Shown here one piece after another: positions 1 through 11,200 of a DNA stretch of 64,000 nt (its first letter is position 1; each line of letters starts with the position of its first letter). Source of the DNA: Beta vulgaris subsp. vulgaris (lineage: Eukaryota > Streptophyta > Magnoliopsida > Caryophyllales > Amaranthaceae); NCBI RefSeq assembly GCF_026745355.1, contig NC_079208.1, positions 15,390,417 through 15,454,416 of the forward strand. Reading direction: 5' to 3'. The notes under the pieces were generated by a model, which did no database searches, had not been told where the DNA came from, and was given only the letters and a program-made list of their open reading frames with translations. A program made the position numbers and the translations under genes.

Positions 1-2
1 CT

Positions 3-358
3 GGGGGTATTGTTCGACCTGGTGGGGTGAAACAAGCTAAAGCAAAGAAGTTCAAAGGGAAAGCCACCTCATCATGCTCTGAGGAAGTTGCTATGAGTTT
101 GGGTGAGAATCTCAAATTACATGCTGAAATGAGAGGTGTAGATATTAACTTACAAAAGGAGAAGTTAGAGTTCGAAAAGGCTAGAGAAAGGCGTAGGGTG
201 AGCAGTTGGAATTAGAGAAGCAACATATCAAAGCTCAAAATCTGAAAATAAAATGGGATATGCTACAGACGTTGCTTGCAAGATCTAACCTTAGTCAACA
301 GGAAGAGGCTTTCAAGAACAAGTTGATGCAAGAAATTTATGGAAATCAGGACGATTAA
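3..358 (+). pseudogene. PIF/Harbinger ORF1, NAM-associated C-terminal domain (partial, frameshifted)
   Basis: The frame opens at the window edge with the basic motif RPGGVKQAKAKKFKGK and continues as a charged helical stretch (LQKEKLEFEKARERRR) to about base 199. The protein sense then continues one frame over from base 200 (EQLELEKQHIKAQNLKIKW) to TAA at 356-358, so one base is missing near 199. Plant proteins with this C-terminal domain (often annotated NAM-associated, or as glutathione S-transferase T3-like) accompany Harbinger transposases; family knowledge says ORF1 carries a Myb/trihelix DNA-binding domain and helps the transposase act on element ends. The DNA-binding half is upstream of the window. 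The neighbouring transposase at 821 supports the assignment. Confidence 0.75.
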
Positions 359-820
359 TGGACAAGTTAGTTTGTCATTTTAATTATGTAAAATTGTTGC
401 CAATTACCGTTGTAATTGGTTCTTATTGTTTTTGTTTATTGTTTTTGTTTAATGTACCTTTATATTAAAGCTATTGTGGTTGTATTATGTAATTTCGATA
501 TTATGTAATGTAAAATGTGTTTGTGGTGAGACTCTCATGCATTTATTTTGCATTTAAAAGTAATAATGATTCTCAATATCCTGAAAAGACTAGTCAAAAA
601 TAACAGTCATAATGTCACTGACTTTATGAGCACAAAGTATAGACTTGTCTATTCATACTTTAAATTATGAATTGTACAAACATGCAAAATTCACATGGAT
701 ACAGTGTTGGGAAAATTTGTGGACATCATTTGCTTGGAAAGCTCTATAACTACCATGACTTCGAAACAAGACCATCACACCTTACTCACATAAAATACAT
801 ATACATCAAACACCATCAAC

Positions 821-2207
821 ATGTCTTATCGTCTCTTTAACAGATCCTCTTCCTCTGAATCTAATGATGATGATGAGAAGAGAAGACAACAATTTGAAGA
901 AGTAGACGCCATGATCGACAATTATATGGTCACTGAATTCGCTAATTTTGTGATGCCAACTCCTGAAAGGCCACCCCGACGACGTCGTAGGGTGGTCGAC
1001 GAAAATGGAGATGTTGTTATCAGGGTCCGAAGAGGGCATGAAGAAGGTCATCAACGCCTATACAATGACTACTTTGCTGAACATCTTGTGTACAACAGTC
1101 GAATATTTCGTCGTAGATTTCGCATGCAAAAGCACTTGTTTTTGCGAATAAAGAATGCTGTAGAGGAGAACGACACGTGGTTTGAGCTACGAAGGGATGC
1201 AAAGGGGGAACTAGGCTTGTCACCACTTCAGAAATGTACGGCAGCATTGAGGATGTTAGCCTACGGGATGGCGGCTGATCAAGTAGATGAATATCTACGT
1301 ATGGGCGAAACCACTGCAAGAACATCCCTCATAAGATTCTCAGAAGGGGTTATCAAAATTTTCGGTGAGGAGTACCTAAGGAGACCGACCGAATCTGATT
1401 TGCAGAGACTCCTTCAAAATGGTGAGCGACGTGGGTTCCTGGTATGATCGGAAGCATTGACTGCATGCATTGGGAGTGGAAAAACTGTCCAGCAGCATGG
1501 AAAGCGCAATACCAAGGCCGAAGTGGTAAAGCAACCCTTGCACTTGAAGCCGTTGCGTCACAAGATCTTTGGATTTGGCACGCCTTCTTTGGCATCCCTG
1601 GTTCGTGTAACGACCTAAATATTCTACATCGTTCCGATGTTTTTGATGATGTCATGCAAGGCCGAGCGCCACGGTTAATTTCACGGTTAATGGTCATCAA
1701 TACAACATGGGCTACTACCTCACTGATGGCATATATCCACAATGGGCTGCTTTCATTCAAGGTATTACTCTTCCACAAACCGACAAGCATAGACTATTTG
1801 CGCAACATCAAGCGGCAGCTCGTAAAGACGTTGAGCGCGCATTCGGAGTCTTGCAATCTCGATTCGCAATTGTACGACATCCCTCTCTCGTATGGGACGA
1901 GGACGCAATGCATATTATCATGAAGGCTTGCATCATCATGCACAACATGATAGTCGAAGATGAACGACACAATTATCTTAATTATACTGATCCATCCGAG
2001 TTCATCGCTGATCGCCCGCAGCAAAGAGCTAGTACAAGCGCCACTTCAGAAGAAGATGAGCCTTTCGTGTACAATGTCGAACGTCCGTTTGACATGGAGC
2101 TCTACTTCACAAAAAGGGAAGCGGTGCGTGACAAACATGTTCACCTAGCTCTAAAATCAGATTTGATTGAAAATATTTGGAAATGCTATGGACGTAGGGG
2201 TTGTTAG
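821..2207 (+). pseudogene. PIF/Harbinger DDE transposase (two frameshifts)
   Basis: The protein is spread over three frames. Frame one (821-1447) gives the N-terminal part: an acidic/arginine-rich leader and a helical region with MLAYGMAADQVDEYLRMGE, typical of the plant transposase family (DDE_Tnp_4). Frame two (from about 1438) gives IGSIDCMHWEWKNCP with the first catalytic Asp and GSCNDLNILHRSD with the second. Frame three (about 1675-2207) gives GYYLTDGIYPQWAAF and KDVERAFGVLQSRF with the catalytic Glu, then the C-terminus ending YGRRGC. The shifts lie near 1436 (after GRRGF) and near 1672 (after GRAP); each is explained by one missing base, in a C run and a G run respectively. All three DDE residues survive. 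The ATG at 821 is followed by MSYRLFNRSSSS and fits the family start. Confidence 0.88.
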
Positions 2208-2741
2208 TTGTGCTTTAATCAGATTTGCCTCTAGTTGTGCTTTCATTTCTGCGTGTGTAATCATCTTTTGATTGTTGTTAATGGATTGATGTTGCGTTTT
2301 CGATTACTAGTAATTAATCATCGACTAATGAAAGTAATTATCCGATAATAATAATTTTTCTGGACTTAATACGCGATAATTATAATTACATTATCGTAAG
2401 TAATTATTATTTTACCCGCCATGCGATAATAATAATTAATTTTTTGTAATTAATTATTATTTTACTAATAACCCAATAATGATAATTAATTTTGGTAATT
2501 AATTATTATAATTTTAAGTAATCATAAGATGATTCATTTTTATTTTTAATATGTAAATTATATTATTTATTGAAGTAGGAAAGAGAAATAGGAGAGAGAA
2601 AGTTGAGGTGGGTAGTGAAAAGTAGGAGAGAGAAAGTGGAGTTTGATGGTTTTTTTGTTCATGAGTGGGGTGGAGGTGATACATTTGATCATGAAATGAT
2701 CAAAACATGAGTAAGTAGGAAAATTTGGTGATGAAACCCAT

Positions 2742-2776
2742 CACCATTGGGAGTGCTCTGAGCACTCCCAATGGTG
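2742..2776. repeat. Perfect 17-1-17 palindrome at abutting Harbinger ends
   Basis: CACCATTGGGAGTGCTC is followed by a single T (2759) and then by its exact reverse complement. The left arm is the right terminus of the element ending at 2758; the right arm is the left terminus of the element starting at 2760. Confidence 0.9.
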
Positions 2777-3515
2777 ATATAATCCATCACCAAAATCAGA
2801 AATTTTGGGTTGAACAAAAAAAACAAGCATCACATTGGTGATACAAAACCTATCACCAAGTGACATATCATGTCATTGCTCACCATGTGAAAAAACTCAT
2901 CACCATGTGACAAGCTTGAACGGTGCAAATTGAAGACAAAAATTGCATTGTCACACACAGCCAGCCAGTGGCAAGCTGTCACGTGGCTGCTGCTGTGTTT
3001 TTTGGGGAAATTTCGTGGAAATTTCCACGGAATTTCCCAGAAAATTCCTATTTAAAAAAAAAAAAGAATACCAAAATTCATATTTTTTTTCTCCTCTATA
3101 AAATGATACCAATATTGATATTTTCAGAACAAAAAAAACACTTCGCCTCCTCACCTTTCTCTCTCTAAAAATATTTATACATTATTTTTCTCTAAAAATA
3201 TTTATATTAATTATTACTTTACTAATAACCCAATAATGATAATTAATTTTGGTAATTAATTATTATAATTTTAAGTAATCATAAGATGATTCATCTTTAT
3301 TTTTAATATGTAAATTATATAATTTATTGAAGTAGGAAAGAAAAATAGGAGAGAGAAAGTTGAGGTGGGGTAGTGAAAAGTAGGAAAGATAGAGTAGAGT
3401 TTGATAAATTTTTTTGTTCATGAGTGGGGTGGAGGTGATGCATTTGATCATGAAATGATCAAAACTTGAGTAAGTATGAAAATTTGGTGATCAAACCCAT
3501 CACCAGTGAGAATGC
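2760..3515 (+). mobile_element. Non-autonomous Harbinger derivative (756 bp)
   Basis: The left end (GAGCACTCCCAATGGTGAT at 2760) is the inverse of the right end of the upstream element. The last ~300 bp (about 3213-3515) repeat the 3' region 2455-2758 of that element almost base for base, including AATAACCCAATAATGATAAT and GATGAATC-type stretches. The right terminus is eroded (CCAGTGAGAATGCTG instead of CCATTGGGAGTGCTC). There is no transposase sequence, so this is an internal-deletion derivative that would need transposase in trans. Short reading frames at 2923-3168 and its antisense are not conserved and I do not call them genes. Confidence 0.82.
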
Positions 3516-4390
3516 TGTTGAAGCTAGCGAGTAGCGAGTGAAATTTTAACGCCGATAATTAAAAAGTGGACGGAAATTATGGGAATGAACATTCATTAAT
3601 TGCCGTCTTTTTCTCATTTATTATTGTAAATGAAGGCAAGGACAAGAAACTTGCTAAACCAAAACCTGTTGACTGTTGACTCTTGTTGCCGTGAAGGTAA
3701 ACTCCGTTCACACTTTGATAAGAAACTAGTATTTTTGGTCCGTTGTTTGGAGTCATTTACAATATTAAAGATATTATTATTCATAAATTTCATAATTAAT
3801 TTAATTGACTTTTCGTAATATTTTGTCCAGTGTAAAATATGAAAATGGATGTTATAAGTGGTTTTAAAAAAACTTCTAAGGAATTAGGGATAAAAATAAC
3901 AATCTCAATAGAATTAGGGTCAGAGAATTTATTACATAATAATGTGTTAGAAATTAAAAAATTTGTCTATGTTTTTATAATTACATATTATTATAAGATT
4001 TTATTATGTTATACTTTGAAATATTAAGCATTGAAGTTGTAGTAGATTAGTGGGTAAACTCTTACATTTTATTTTAAAAATAATGTGTTCAAATCTTAGT
4101 AACTATACATTATTAATATTTTTAAATGAGATTATAAACATGAGTATTAGAAGCATGAGAAGATTAACACATGATACCATTTCTATGATAAGAACGTCTT
4201 TTAATATATTTGTAAAGATATTCTAATATATAATATGTTATTTAATAGAGATCTAGAGTATGAAATGAAGGGGAAAAAAGACGGGATAACATAAAATCCA
4301 CATCTACTCCACCACGCATTACGAATATGATTTTCATTCCATCGCGTCCTAGTTGGACGGAAATGGGGCGGAATTCCTATTTGACCCCAA
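3516..4390. other. Unclassified AT-rich spacer
   Basis: No recognisable coding region, terminal repeat or RNA gene. Only short chance frames around 60 codons occur. Confidence 0.6.
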
Positions 4391-5102
4391 ATTGTTATCA
4401 GGACTGGTACCAAGATATCAATATTTTCGGAGAATGGTACCATTATAACCTAGCATTGGTACTAAGCAAATGTCAGCCACACGCACGTGAAATCTTCCAA
4501 CGCATAAAATGACCAAATTACCACCGTTTGAGTCCCCTAAGAGACTCAAACGGTTGGTTGCCAAGACAAGAAAGGCTTGGTAACCAACGGTTTGAGTCCA
4601 AAAAAGACTCAAACACCCAAAATAAAACACAATGGTACCATTATAATCTGACATTGGTATCAAATTGTTATCAAGACTGGTACCAAGGTATCAATATTTT
4701 CGGAGAATGGTACCATATAACCTAGCATTGGTACTAAGCAAATGTCAGCCACACGCACGTGAAATCTTCCAACGCATAAAATGACCAAATTACTCCCGTT
4801 TGAGTCCCCTAAGAGACTCAAACGGTTGGTTGCCAAGACAATAACCAACGGTTTGAGTCCAAAAAAGACTCAAACACCCAAAATAAAACACAATGGTACC
4901 ATTATAACCTGACATTGGTATCAAATGTTATCAGGACTGGGACCAAGGTATCAATATTTTCGGAGAATGGTACAATTATAACCTAGCATTGGTACTAAGC
5001 AAATGTCAGCCACATGCACGTGAAATCTTCCAATGCATAAAATGACCAAATTACCCCCGTTTGAGTCCCCTAAGAGACTCAAACGGTTGGTTGCCAAGAC
5101 AA
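4391..5102. repeat. Tandem repeat, ~2.6 copies of a 260-273 bp unit
   Basis: The anchor AATATTTTCGGAGAATGG recurs at 4420, 4693 and 4953, giving periods of 273 and 260. Each unit contains GTCAGCCACACGCACGTGAA, a hairpin with 10-bp arms (CGTTTGAGTC / GACTCAAACG), and a second CGTTTGAGTC stem closed by AAAAAA. The array ends at 5102 at GGTTGGTTGCCAAGACAA. Overlapping frames on both strands are by-products of the repeat. Confidence 0.85.
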
Positions 5103-5328
5103 GCTCATCCTTATATACATAGTAGCATCTTTATTAGGTAGCTGCATTGATAGTTGACACCTGACGCGAATATATAATAGTATATGGAAAATTTTCATGC
5201 ACCTAAAATTAATGAATTATAGTGTTACTTGTCCCACTAATTTGGTGACCTCACACCAATGTTAAGTACTGGCCCCTCATAAAATGAGAAACGTAGATTA
5301 GAAGTTTAGAACAAGTGATTGCATAATA

Positions 5329-5586
5329 CTCCCTCCGTCCTATAATACAGTGTTTGTTTCTTTTATACACAGTCTTCAAAATGTAACTTTGACCTTTAAT
5401 ATCTTCAATTTCGTATTAATAAAAAATATAAAAAATTAATATCATGAAACTACACATTGAGACAAATCTAACAAAATTTCAAATGAATATGTTTTTTTAT
5501 ATATACAAATGAGAATATTCGATCAAAGATTTTAAATTTTAACCCACCAAAAATTAAGTAGACACGATATTACACGATGGAGGGAG
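5329..5586. mobile_element. Stowaway MITE (258 bp)
   Basis: Begins CTCCCTCCGTCC and ends GGAGGGAG, flanked by TA on both sides (5327-5328 and 5587-5588), the target duplication expected for Stowaway (Tc1/mariner-derived). The inverted repeats stay similar for about 30 bp. No coding capacity. Confidence 0.88.
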
Positions 5587-6242
5587 TAGTACTTAGAGAT
5601 GTTTAATGCTCTTTCTATTTCATATTAATTATCACGTTCATTTATCAAGGTTGAACTGTAATTGTTTTCAATTCTAAATTTGGCAAATTCACGGAAAACT
5701 ACTTTTTAATATATATTTTTTGTGAAAAATACCTGATAAAAAAAATGAGGCACAAAACTACTTTATAATTTTTTTTATGTTACACAGATACTAGTAGCCG
5801 GATTCCGATGGTTTGACTTTGTTTCCGATGTTGACCTACACTTTACACTGGATTTTTATTTTACTCCTATTGGCTTCTTTTTCATCTCTTTTTGGCATGA
5901 TTATTCCTCTCTTCTTCTTACATCTAACCCTTCTTTTCTTATGGAGCAAAAAATCTTAAAAAATTAGTGTGATTCAATCCCAAATTTTACCATCGAGGAT
6001 AAATATTAAGCAGAATATTGTCATTTCTATTATACTCAAGTGAAATACTATAATTTTTTCAGATGATGGTTGATTTGAGGAAGGGAACGAAGAATTTTTT
6101 TTGTTAAAACTTAAACATGAGAGAGGGAAAAAGATCAAATAAAAAAGAAGTAAAAAAGTCAACTTATTAGAATTCAGCTATTGGTACCGTTGTGCCAAAA
6201 AAAATTATAAGGAAATTTCGTATATCATTTTTTTATTAGAGT
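5587..6242. other. Unclassified AT-rich spacer
   Basis: Non-coding; no terminal repeats recognised. The last eight bases (ATTAGAGT, 6235-6242) are the left target duplication of the next element. Confidence 0.55.
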
Positions 6243-6802
6243 TTAGGGGTGAAAGTTATTCGGATAAAATCTAAAATCCAATCCAATCCAATCCAAATTA
6301 GTAATTTGGATCGGATTCGAACTGTGCTCGGATTGGATTCGGATTGAGAACTTTTGAAAAATTGGATTTTCGGATCGGATTGGATTGAGGGTAATTGGAT
6401 CCAAAAATCCAATAATATAACCGAATAGTAATATGCCTTGTATTATGTATCTGAATTGGGCTTAAGTGCTTAACTGATTTTTTATTATAAAAAAACCTAC
6501 TCCATAGTCCAATACACATATAACTTCAATCCTTCCCCTAAAGCACTAACTGCATTTAATTCCTCATTTCCTAAATCTACTAGGTTGATGTTGTGCTTAA
6601 TTTATTTCATCGAAAAATTAAAGTTTTAAAAAAAATCGGATTTTCGGATCGGATCCAATCTAGAGTATGAAATTTCGGATTGGATTGGATCGGATTCAAA
6701 CCCTAATTGGTTTGGATTCGGATTGAAAAATTAAAATCCAAATTTTATTCAAATCGAATTGGATTAGGCCTTAATCCAAACCGCATACCGAACTTTCACC
6801 CT
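6243..6802. mobile_element. hAT-like MITE rich in GGATTGGAT motifs (560 bp)
   Basis: Terminal repeats TTAGGGGTGAAAGTT and, inverted, AACTTTCACCCT bound the element. The flanks ATTAGAGT (6235-6242) and ATTAGATT (6803-6810) match at 7 of 8 positions, fitting the 8-bp duplication of hAT elements. The interior carries many GGATCGGAT/GGATTGGAT repeats in both orientations near the ends and no transposase. Confidence 0.75.
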
Positions 6803-7209
6803 ATTAGATTTCTCACAAAAGTGTATTTCATGAGATACTTTCTCGTTGATTTCCAACTTTGTTAATATATTTTGAAAAATATCAACTATCAACGTTTGAA
6901 GTCTAAAAGTGAAAACCACGGTGAATATGGAGTGGAGGAAGTATTTTGCCACCGTATTCTATCATGGCTTGGACGTCACTATGATGCTCTAAGTATGAAT
7001 GTCATTTTCACTTTAGAAGCATGATGAGGGCTGAACTTGTAAACCTAAATTAATAATATCCATTGTGCACCTATTATTGTGATATGTGACACCCTCTCTC
7101 AAATGCCTATCATGAAAAATTCATACCTAGTCTATTACTATTTAAGAATATGAGACAATGATAATCATAAATCAAATATGATTCTAAAGTCTAAATCCAA
7201 CTTAAACTA
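6803..7209. other. Unclassified spacer
   Basis: No coding region or element ends recognised in these ~400 bases. Confidence 0.5.
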
Positions 7210-7434
7210 AGGGTCCGTTCGGGATTACGGTAAGTTTTTAGTTTGTGGTTTTTATGATTTTAGAATCATATGATATAAGTAATATTATAAATTTAAACTT
7301 GGTCATAAACTCATAATGATACTAATCATGCTAATTTTGAAAACTGACAACTAAATACTGAAAACTACTTTTTTTTGGTTTTCATATTATGATTTTCAAA
7401 AAAATTGAAAATAAAAAACGATAACGAACCAGCC
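7210..7434. mobile_element. hAT-like MITE (225 bp)
   Basis: Starts AGGGTCCGTTCG and ends CGAACCAGCC, imperfect inverted repeats. Flanks TTAAACTA (7202-7209) and TTAAAATA (7435-7442) agree at 7 of 8 positions, as expected for an 8-bp target duplication. Non-coding. Confidence 0.6.
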
Positions 7435-8241
7435 TTAAAATATACTTACCTATGTTTCTCATTCTTGCAACACAAAGTTTAACGTCTATTGCAACTTTTT
7501 TATTTTTTGGGAAGCTATTGCAACTTTTTTAAAAAGAATAAAATGAGCACTCCTCGCAAGTGAAGGAATTTAAGGATCTTACTTTGTAAAAGATAAGAAT
7601 CAAACTCTAATTAAGAAGGAGGGCTCCAACTAATTTGGTCAACCTTAATTCTAGTACAGTGTTGCAACTAATAAGAAACGGGATAATTAAGTCTGTATAA
7701 AAGTAATCGATACTTCTATGATCCAATCCAAATTCAACATGATACAACACTTCGCCTCTGTGATTTTACAGATTTTGATAATTTCCGTAGCCATGTTATA
7801 CTTAAAGGCTAAAGCCCCTGTGATTTACAGATTTTGATTCTAGAGGCTGCCGAGTTCATATAATTGATATAGACATATTTTAAAATTAGTGCACATAAAA
7901 AAAATGTTGAAAAGCATCAAGAACATAAACAAGAAATTTATAAATAAAGAGAAAAACATACCAATGCGTAGGTGCGATGACATGAACGACAGTGGAAAAC
8001 TGGAAATGGAGAGTAATGGGCAAATCACCAAAGCTCTATAAATTGAACTGAAAACATTGTTTTGTTTATACAACTTGTAGCTCTAATTTCAAGGCGGCTT
8101 TCCACCTAACGCCTGTTTTATATAGAGTACTACTCCGTCTTTCTCTTTCTAGTTTTTAGTAGGATATAATTTTTTTTTTATCTACCAAGGTATCCGCTGT
8201 CAATAGCACTTACTAATTCTCTTATTTGAGAGGCTTCACTT
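7435..8241. other. Unclassified spacer
   Basis: Non-coding AT-rich DNA. A hydrophobic minus-strand frame at 7840-8073 is probably chance. The last six bases (TCACTT) are the left target duplication of the SINE. Confidence 0.5.
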
Positions 8242-8385
8242 TTTTTTTTTTTTTTAATTGAGGAGACCCCGGGTGCTCCACTTAAGGGTAAAAAGCTTGT
8301 CAAAATCTCTTTCCATTCCCAAAAATTGAAGATTGAACTCCTATCAATTGGTCCAGAGACAAAGTGAGCAACCATTATACTAAGG
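8242..8385 (-). mobile_element. tRNA-derived SINE
   Basis: On the minus strand the sequence begins CCTTAGTATAATGGTTG, resembling a pol III A box. It has GGAGTTCAATCTTC about 40 bases later, resembling a B box, and ends in an A tail (the T run at 8240-8255 on the plus strand). TCACTT occurs on both sides (8236-8241 and 8386-8391) and is a plausible short target duplication. Length (~145 bp) fits plant SINEs. The B box differs from consensus at its last position. Confidence 0.6.
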
Positions 8386-8391
8386 TCACTT

Positions 8392-9459
8392 GGTTGGTAG
8401 GATATAATTTAAGAGTAGAAACAGTTAGCCAAATTACGTATTCCCAACGCCCAAGGGCATTAAGGTACTACGATTGTTTACAATGATATATTTCTTTTGA
8501 AGGATTGTTTTTTTGTTTGTTAATAATGATAGATTGATGATTTTTTAATTTTTTCGGAAAAGGTGATAGATTGATAATTGACATATCTGAAAATGAGGAT
8601 CAATTAAATTAGTACAAAGAAGACAAAATACGAACTAACGGAACATGTTTACACCGCAATATGCACCACTTGGTTTGACTCTATTAATCTCTGTTTTCTT
8701 TTAATTTCCTCTGATTTCATTTAATCTAGGTGCTTCGACAACTCTTATGTGACGCATAATAGTTGTTCTGTATAATGAACAAAAAATCATTTCGTAATAC
8801 TTCGATGACTTTGGATTTCTAGCTGAATGGGTGTGAAACCAGGCCAATCTTAATATTATACTTCAATGTGCTAGGATCTAATACTACAACAAGAAGAAAC
8901 CTTAGTTTAAAAATGATTTGAGGTTGGATAACATAAATTATCATAAGAAATCGTCCTCTTGGCAATTAGAACAGTAAAAGGAAAAAGAGTTTTAACAAAG
9001 AAATATAAGATAGTGATAGAGAGAGAACTAAGAAGACAGAAAGATAAGGAGTCAAAAATCTCAATAAGGTGTATAGAGAAAAACAAATTATGGTAAGATA
9101 AACAACAACAATAACATCGTTGAAATAACACAAATTCTTATATATGGTCAGCCACACTATATTTATGTAAAAACATTTATATGAATTTGGTCCACACAAA
9201 ATTTAGTGTAGACCAAATGTTACTACATGTGTTTTATGAAAAAACATTCACTATGTTAAAAGATAATAAATATAAAAGATGAGTAACTATAGATTGCAAA
9301 AGGTGACTGTGAAAAAAAATAATTACTACACAAACTTTTGTATAAGGCATGTCACACCTTGAACAAATGGTGTGGCCAGCTAATAAAAGGTCCAAGCTAG
9401 GCTTTATAAACAAGCCCTTGTCCCCTGAAAAAAGTCCAAGCATAAAATTCATTTTTGGA
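8392..9459. other. Unclassified spacer
   Basis: No convincing genes or element ends. Minus-strand frames at 8907-9199 are low-complexity hydrophobic translations of AT-rich DNA. Around 9190-9310 the text (GGTCCACACAAAATTTA, CACTATGTTA) resembles 12740-12860, a weak direct similarity. Confidence 0.5.
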
Positions 9460-9700
9460 GAGGTTACTTTTGGTAACAGGAGTTACTTTTGAATCCGTTT
9501 TCAGAGAGGTTACTTTTCATAACAGGAATTACTTTTGTTGAATCTATTTTTTTTCTTCTAATTTTTAGGTGTTACTTTTAGTGAAACTAAGGGTTACTTT
9601 TTCGAATGCTAAGTGGTTACTTTAATGAAACAGGAGATTACTTTTTGTAATGATAAGGGGTTACTTTTACGAAAAGTATGGGTTACATTTGTAATTATAA
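9460..9700. repeat. Degenerate GGTTACTTTT minisatellite, left part
   Basis: GGTTACTTTT recurs every 20-35 bases with variable spacers (for example AGGTTACTTTTGGTAACAGG). It stops at 9700 at an inserted element and resumes at 11851, so 9460-9700 and 11851-11999 were one array. Confidence 0.8.
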
Positions 9701-10170
9701 AAGCATCTACAATGGGGTGGGTTGGTCTTACTTGGTCTTTGAGTTTTTTTTTTCTCTCTCCTTTCCTCCTACTTACACATCATATCCCACTAAAACTCCC
9801 ACCAACTCATTTTTTTTTTGTCACAATGGTGTGGTTGGTCTTACTTGGTTTTTCTATTTCTCTCTCCTACTTTTACCAAACCCCACCATATATTCTCTCT
9901 CCTACTTTTACCAAACCCCACCATATACAATGTTTATTTTTTATATAAAATAGATGATTTAAATTAATAAAAGCTAATTATATTACGTAAAATTAATTAC
10001 GAGCTAATTAGCTTATGTTAAATTAATTACGATAAAAACATAAACATTTTTTGAAATTCCGGGTTTTGTAGCACACTTGGATCGATTTGGAAATTATTTT
10101 GGGGATTTTGTGGGTGGTTTGGATTATTTTGGGAGTAATTAGGATTATTTGAATCCATAATATTGACTTA

Positions 10171-10829
10171 GGGCCTGTTCTCTTCGGCATAAAACAGCTG
10201 AACTGAATTGAACTGAACTTATTAGAGCTGAACTGAACTGAACTGAACTTATTGGAGCTGAACTGAACTGAACTGAATTGAATTGAATTGAATTGAACTG
10301 AATTGAATTGAATTGAATTAAATTAAATTGAATTAAACTAAATGTAATAAATATATAAATAATATTTTAAACAATAATAATATGAATATTAAATAATAAT
10401 TATAATGATAAGTAATAATAATGAATAATAATAATAGTATTTTAGATATTTTTAAATGATAGTTATAAATAAATAATATTTATAATCATAAATTGATAAT
10501 AATGATAATTAATAATAATTATTTTATATTATTTGTATTAATATATTAATACTTGATGATGATATATAATAACAATAATATTTAAGAAGTAAATTAATAT
10601 TACTATTTTAATGATTAGATTTAATAATATAAAAATATTTAGTAATAAAAATAATGATTGGGTTGGACCACGAAAATTACATCATAAACCGTTTTGACGC
10701 GATTTGATTGGTTTATGGGCTAAAAAAATTGGGTTTATTTGTGCTTTGACCTAAACCATGTTCTTCCTAATAATAATAATAATAATAACGAGTAAAGCTA
10801 TAATAAACAAAATAATATATAGAAACAAC

Positions 10830-10891
<62 letters not shown>

Positions 10892-10930
10892 ATAGTAATG
10901 ATATATATTTAAATAATAATAATAATCATC

Positions 10931-10997
<67 letters not shown>

Positions 10998-11200
10998 GAG
11001 TAATTAGTAAAGAAAATTATACCAACATAATAATAGTATTTAACAAAATGGTTATAAAAGAATGGAGCTGAACTGAACTGAATTGAACTGAACTGAACTG
11101 AACTGAACTGATTGGAGCTGAACTGAACTGAACTTATTAGAGCTGAACTGAACTGAACTAAACTGAACTGAACTGAAAATAAGCTGGGGAGAACAGGCCC
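10171..11200. mobile_element. GAACT-repeat Tourist-like element, long copy (1030 bp)
   Basis: Begins GGGCCTGTTCTCTTCGGC and ends GGGGAGAACAGGCCC. TTA flanks both ends (10168-10170, 11201-11203), the duplication used by Tourist/Harbinger elements. Both arms are made of GAACT/GAATT pentamers. The middle ~700 bp are AT-rich with AAT microsatellites. A short copy of the same family lies at 14205-14525. Confidence 0.82.
10768..10997. repeat. AAT trinucleotide microsatellites
   Basis: Three AAT/ATA runs (about 10768-10788, 10827-10887, 10912-10997) inside the long Tourist copy. Confidence 0.95.

Larger units (their letters stand above)
1..2758 (+). mobile_element. PIF/Harbinger DNA transposon, 5' end outside window
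   Basis: The segment holds the two genes expected of a plant PIF/Harbinger element in order: the C-terminal part of the Myb/NAM-associated ORF1 (3-358), then the DDE transposase (821-2207). It ends in a terminal repeat ending GGGAGTGCTC at 2758. That terminus is the inverse of the start of the next element at 2760, so the right end is well placed. The left end lies outside the window. Bases 359-820 are non-coding spacer between the genes. Bases 2208-2758 are an AT-rich non-coding 3' region full of TAATTA-type short inverted motifs. All genes carry frameshifts, so this copy looks non-functional unless the indels are assembly errors. Confidence 0.85.

Noticed and set aside
4201..4848. Overlapping frames of 60-81 codons on both strands in the 265-bp tandem repeat
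   Set aside because: They repeat with the unit, overlap on both strands and have no family signal.
8120..8175. ACTACTCCGTCTTTCTCTTT as a Stowaway end
   Set aside because: Too short a match to the terminal consensus and no partner end.
9613..9953. Two plus-strand frames of 91 and 111 codons
   Set aside because: Translations of T/C-rich DNA across a transposon boundary at 9701; the two overlap in different frames and encode low-complexity hydrophobic sequence.
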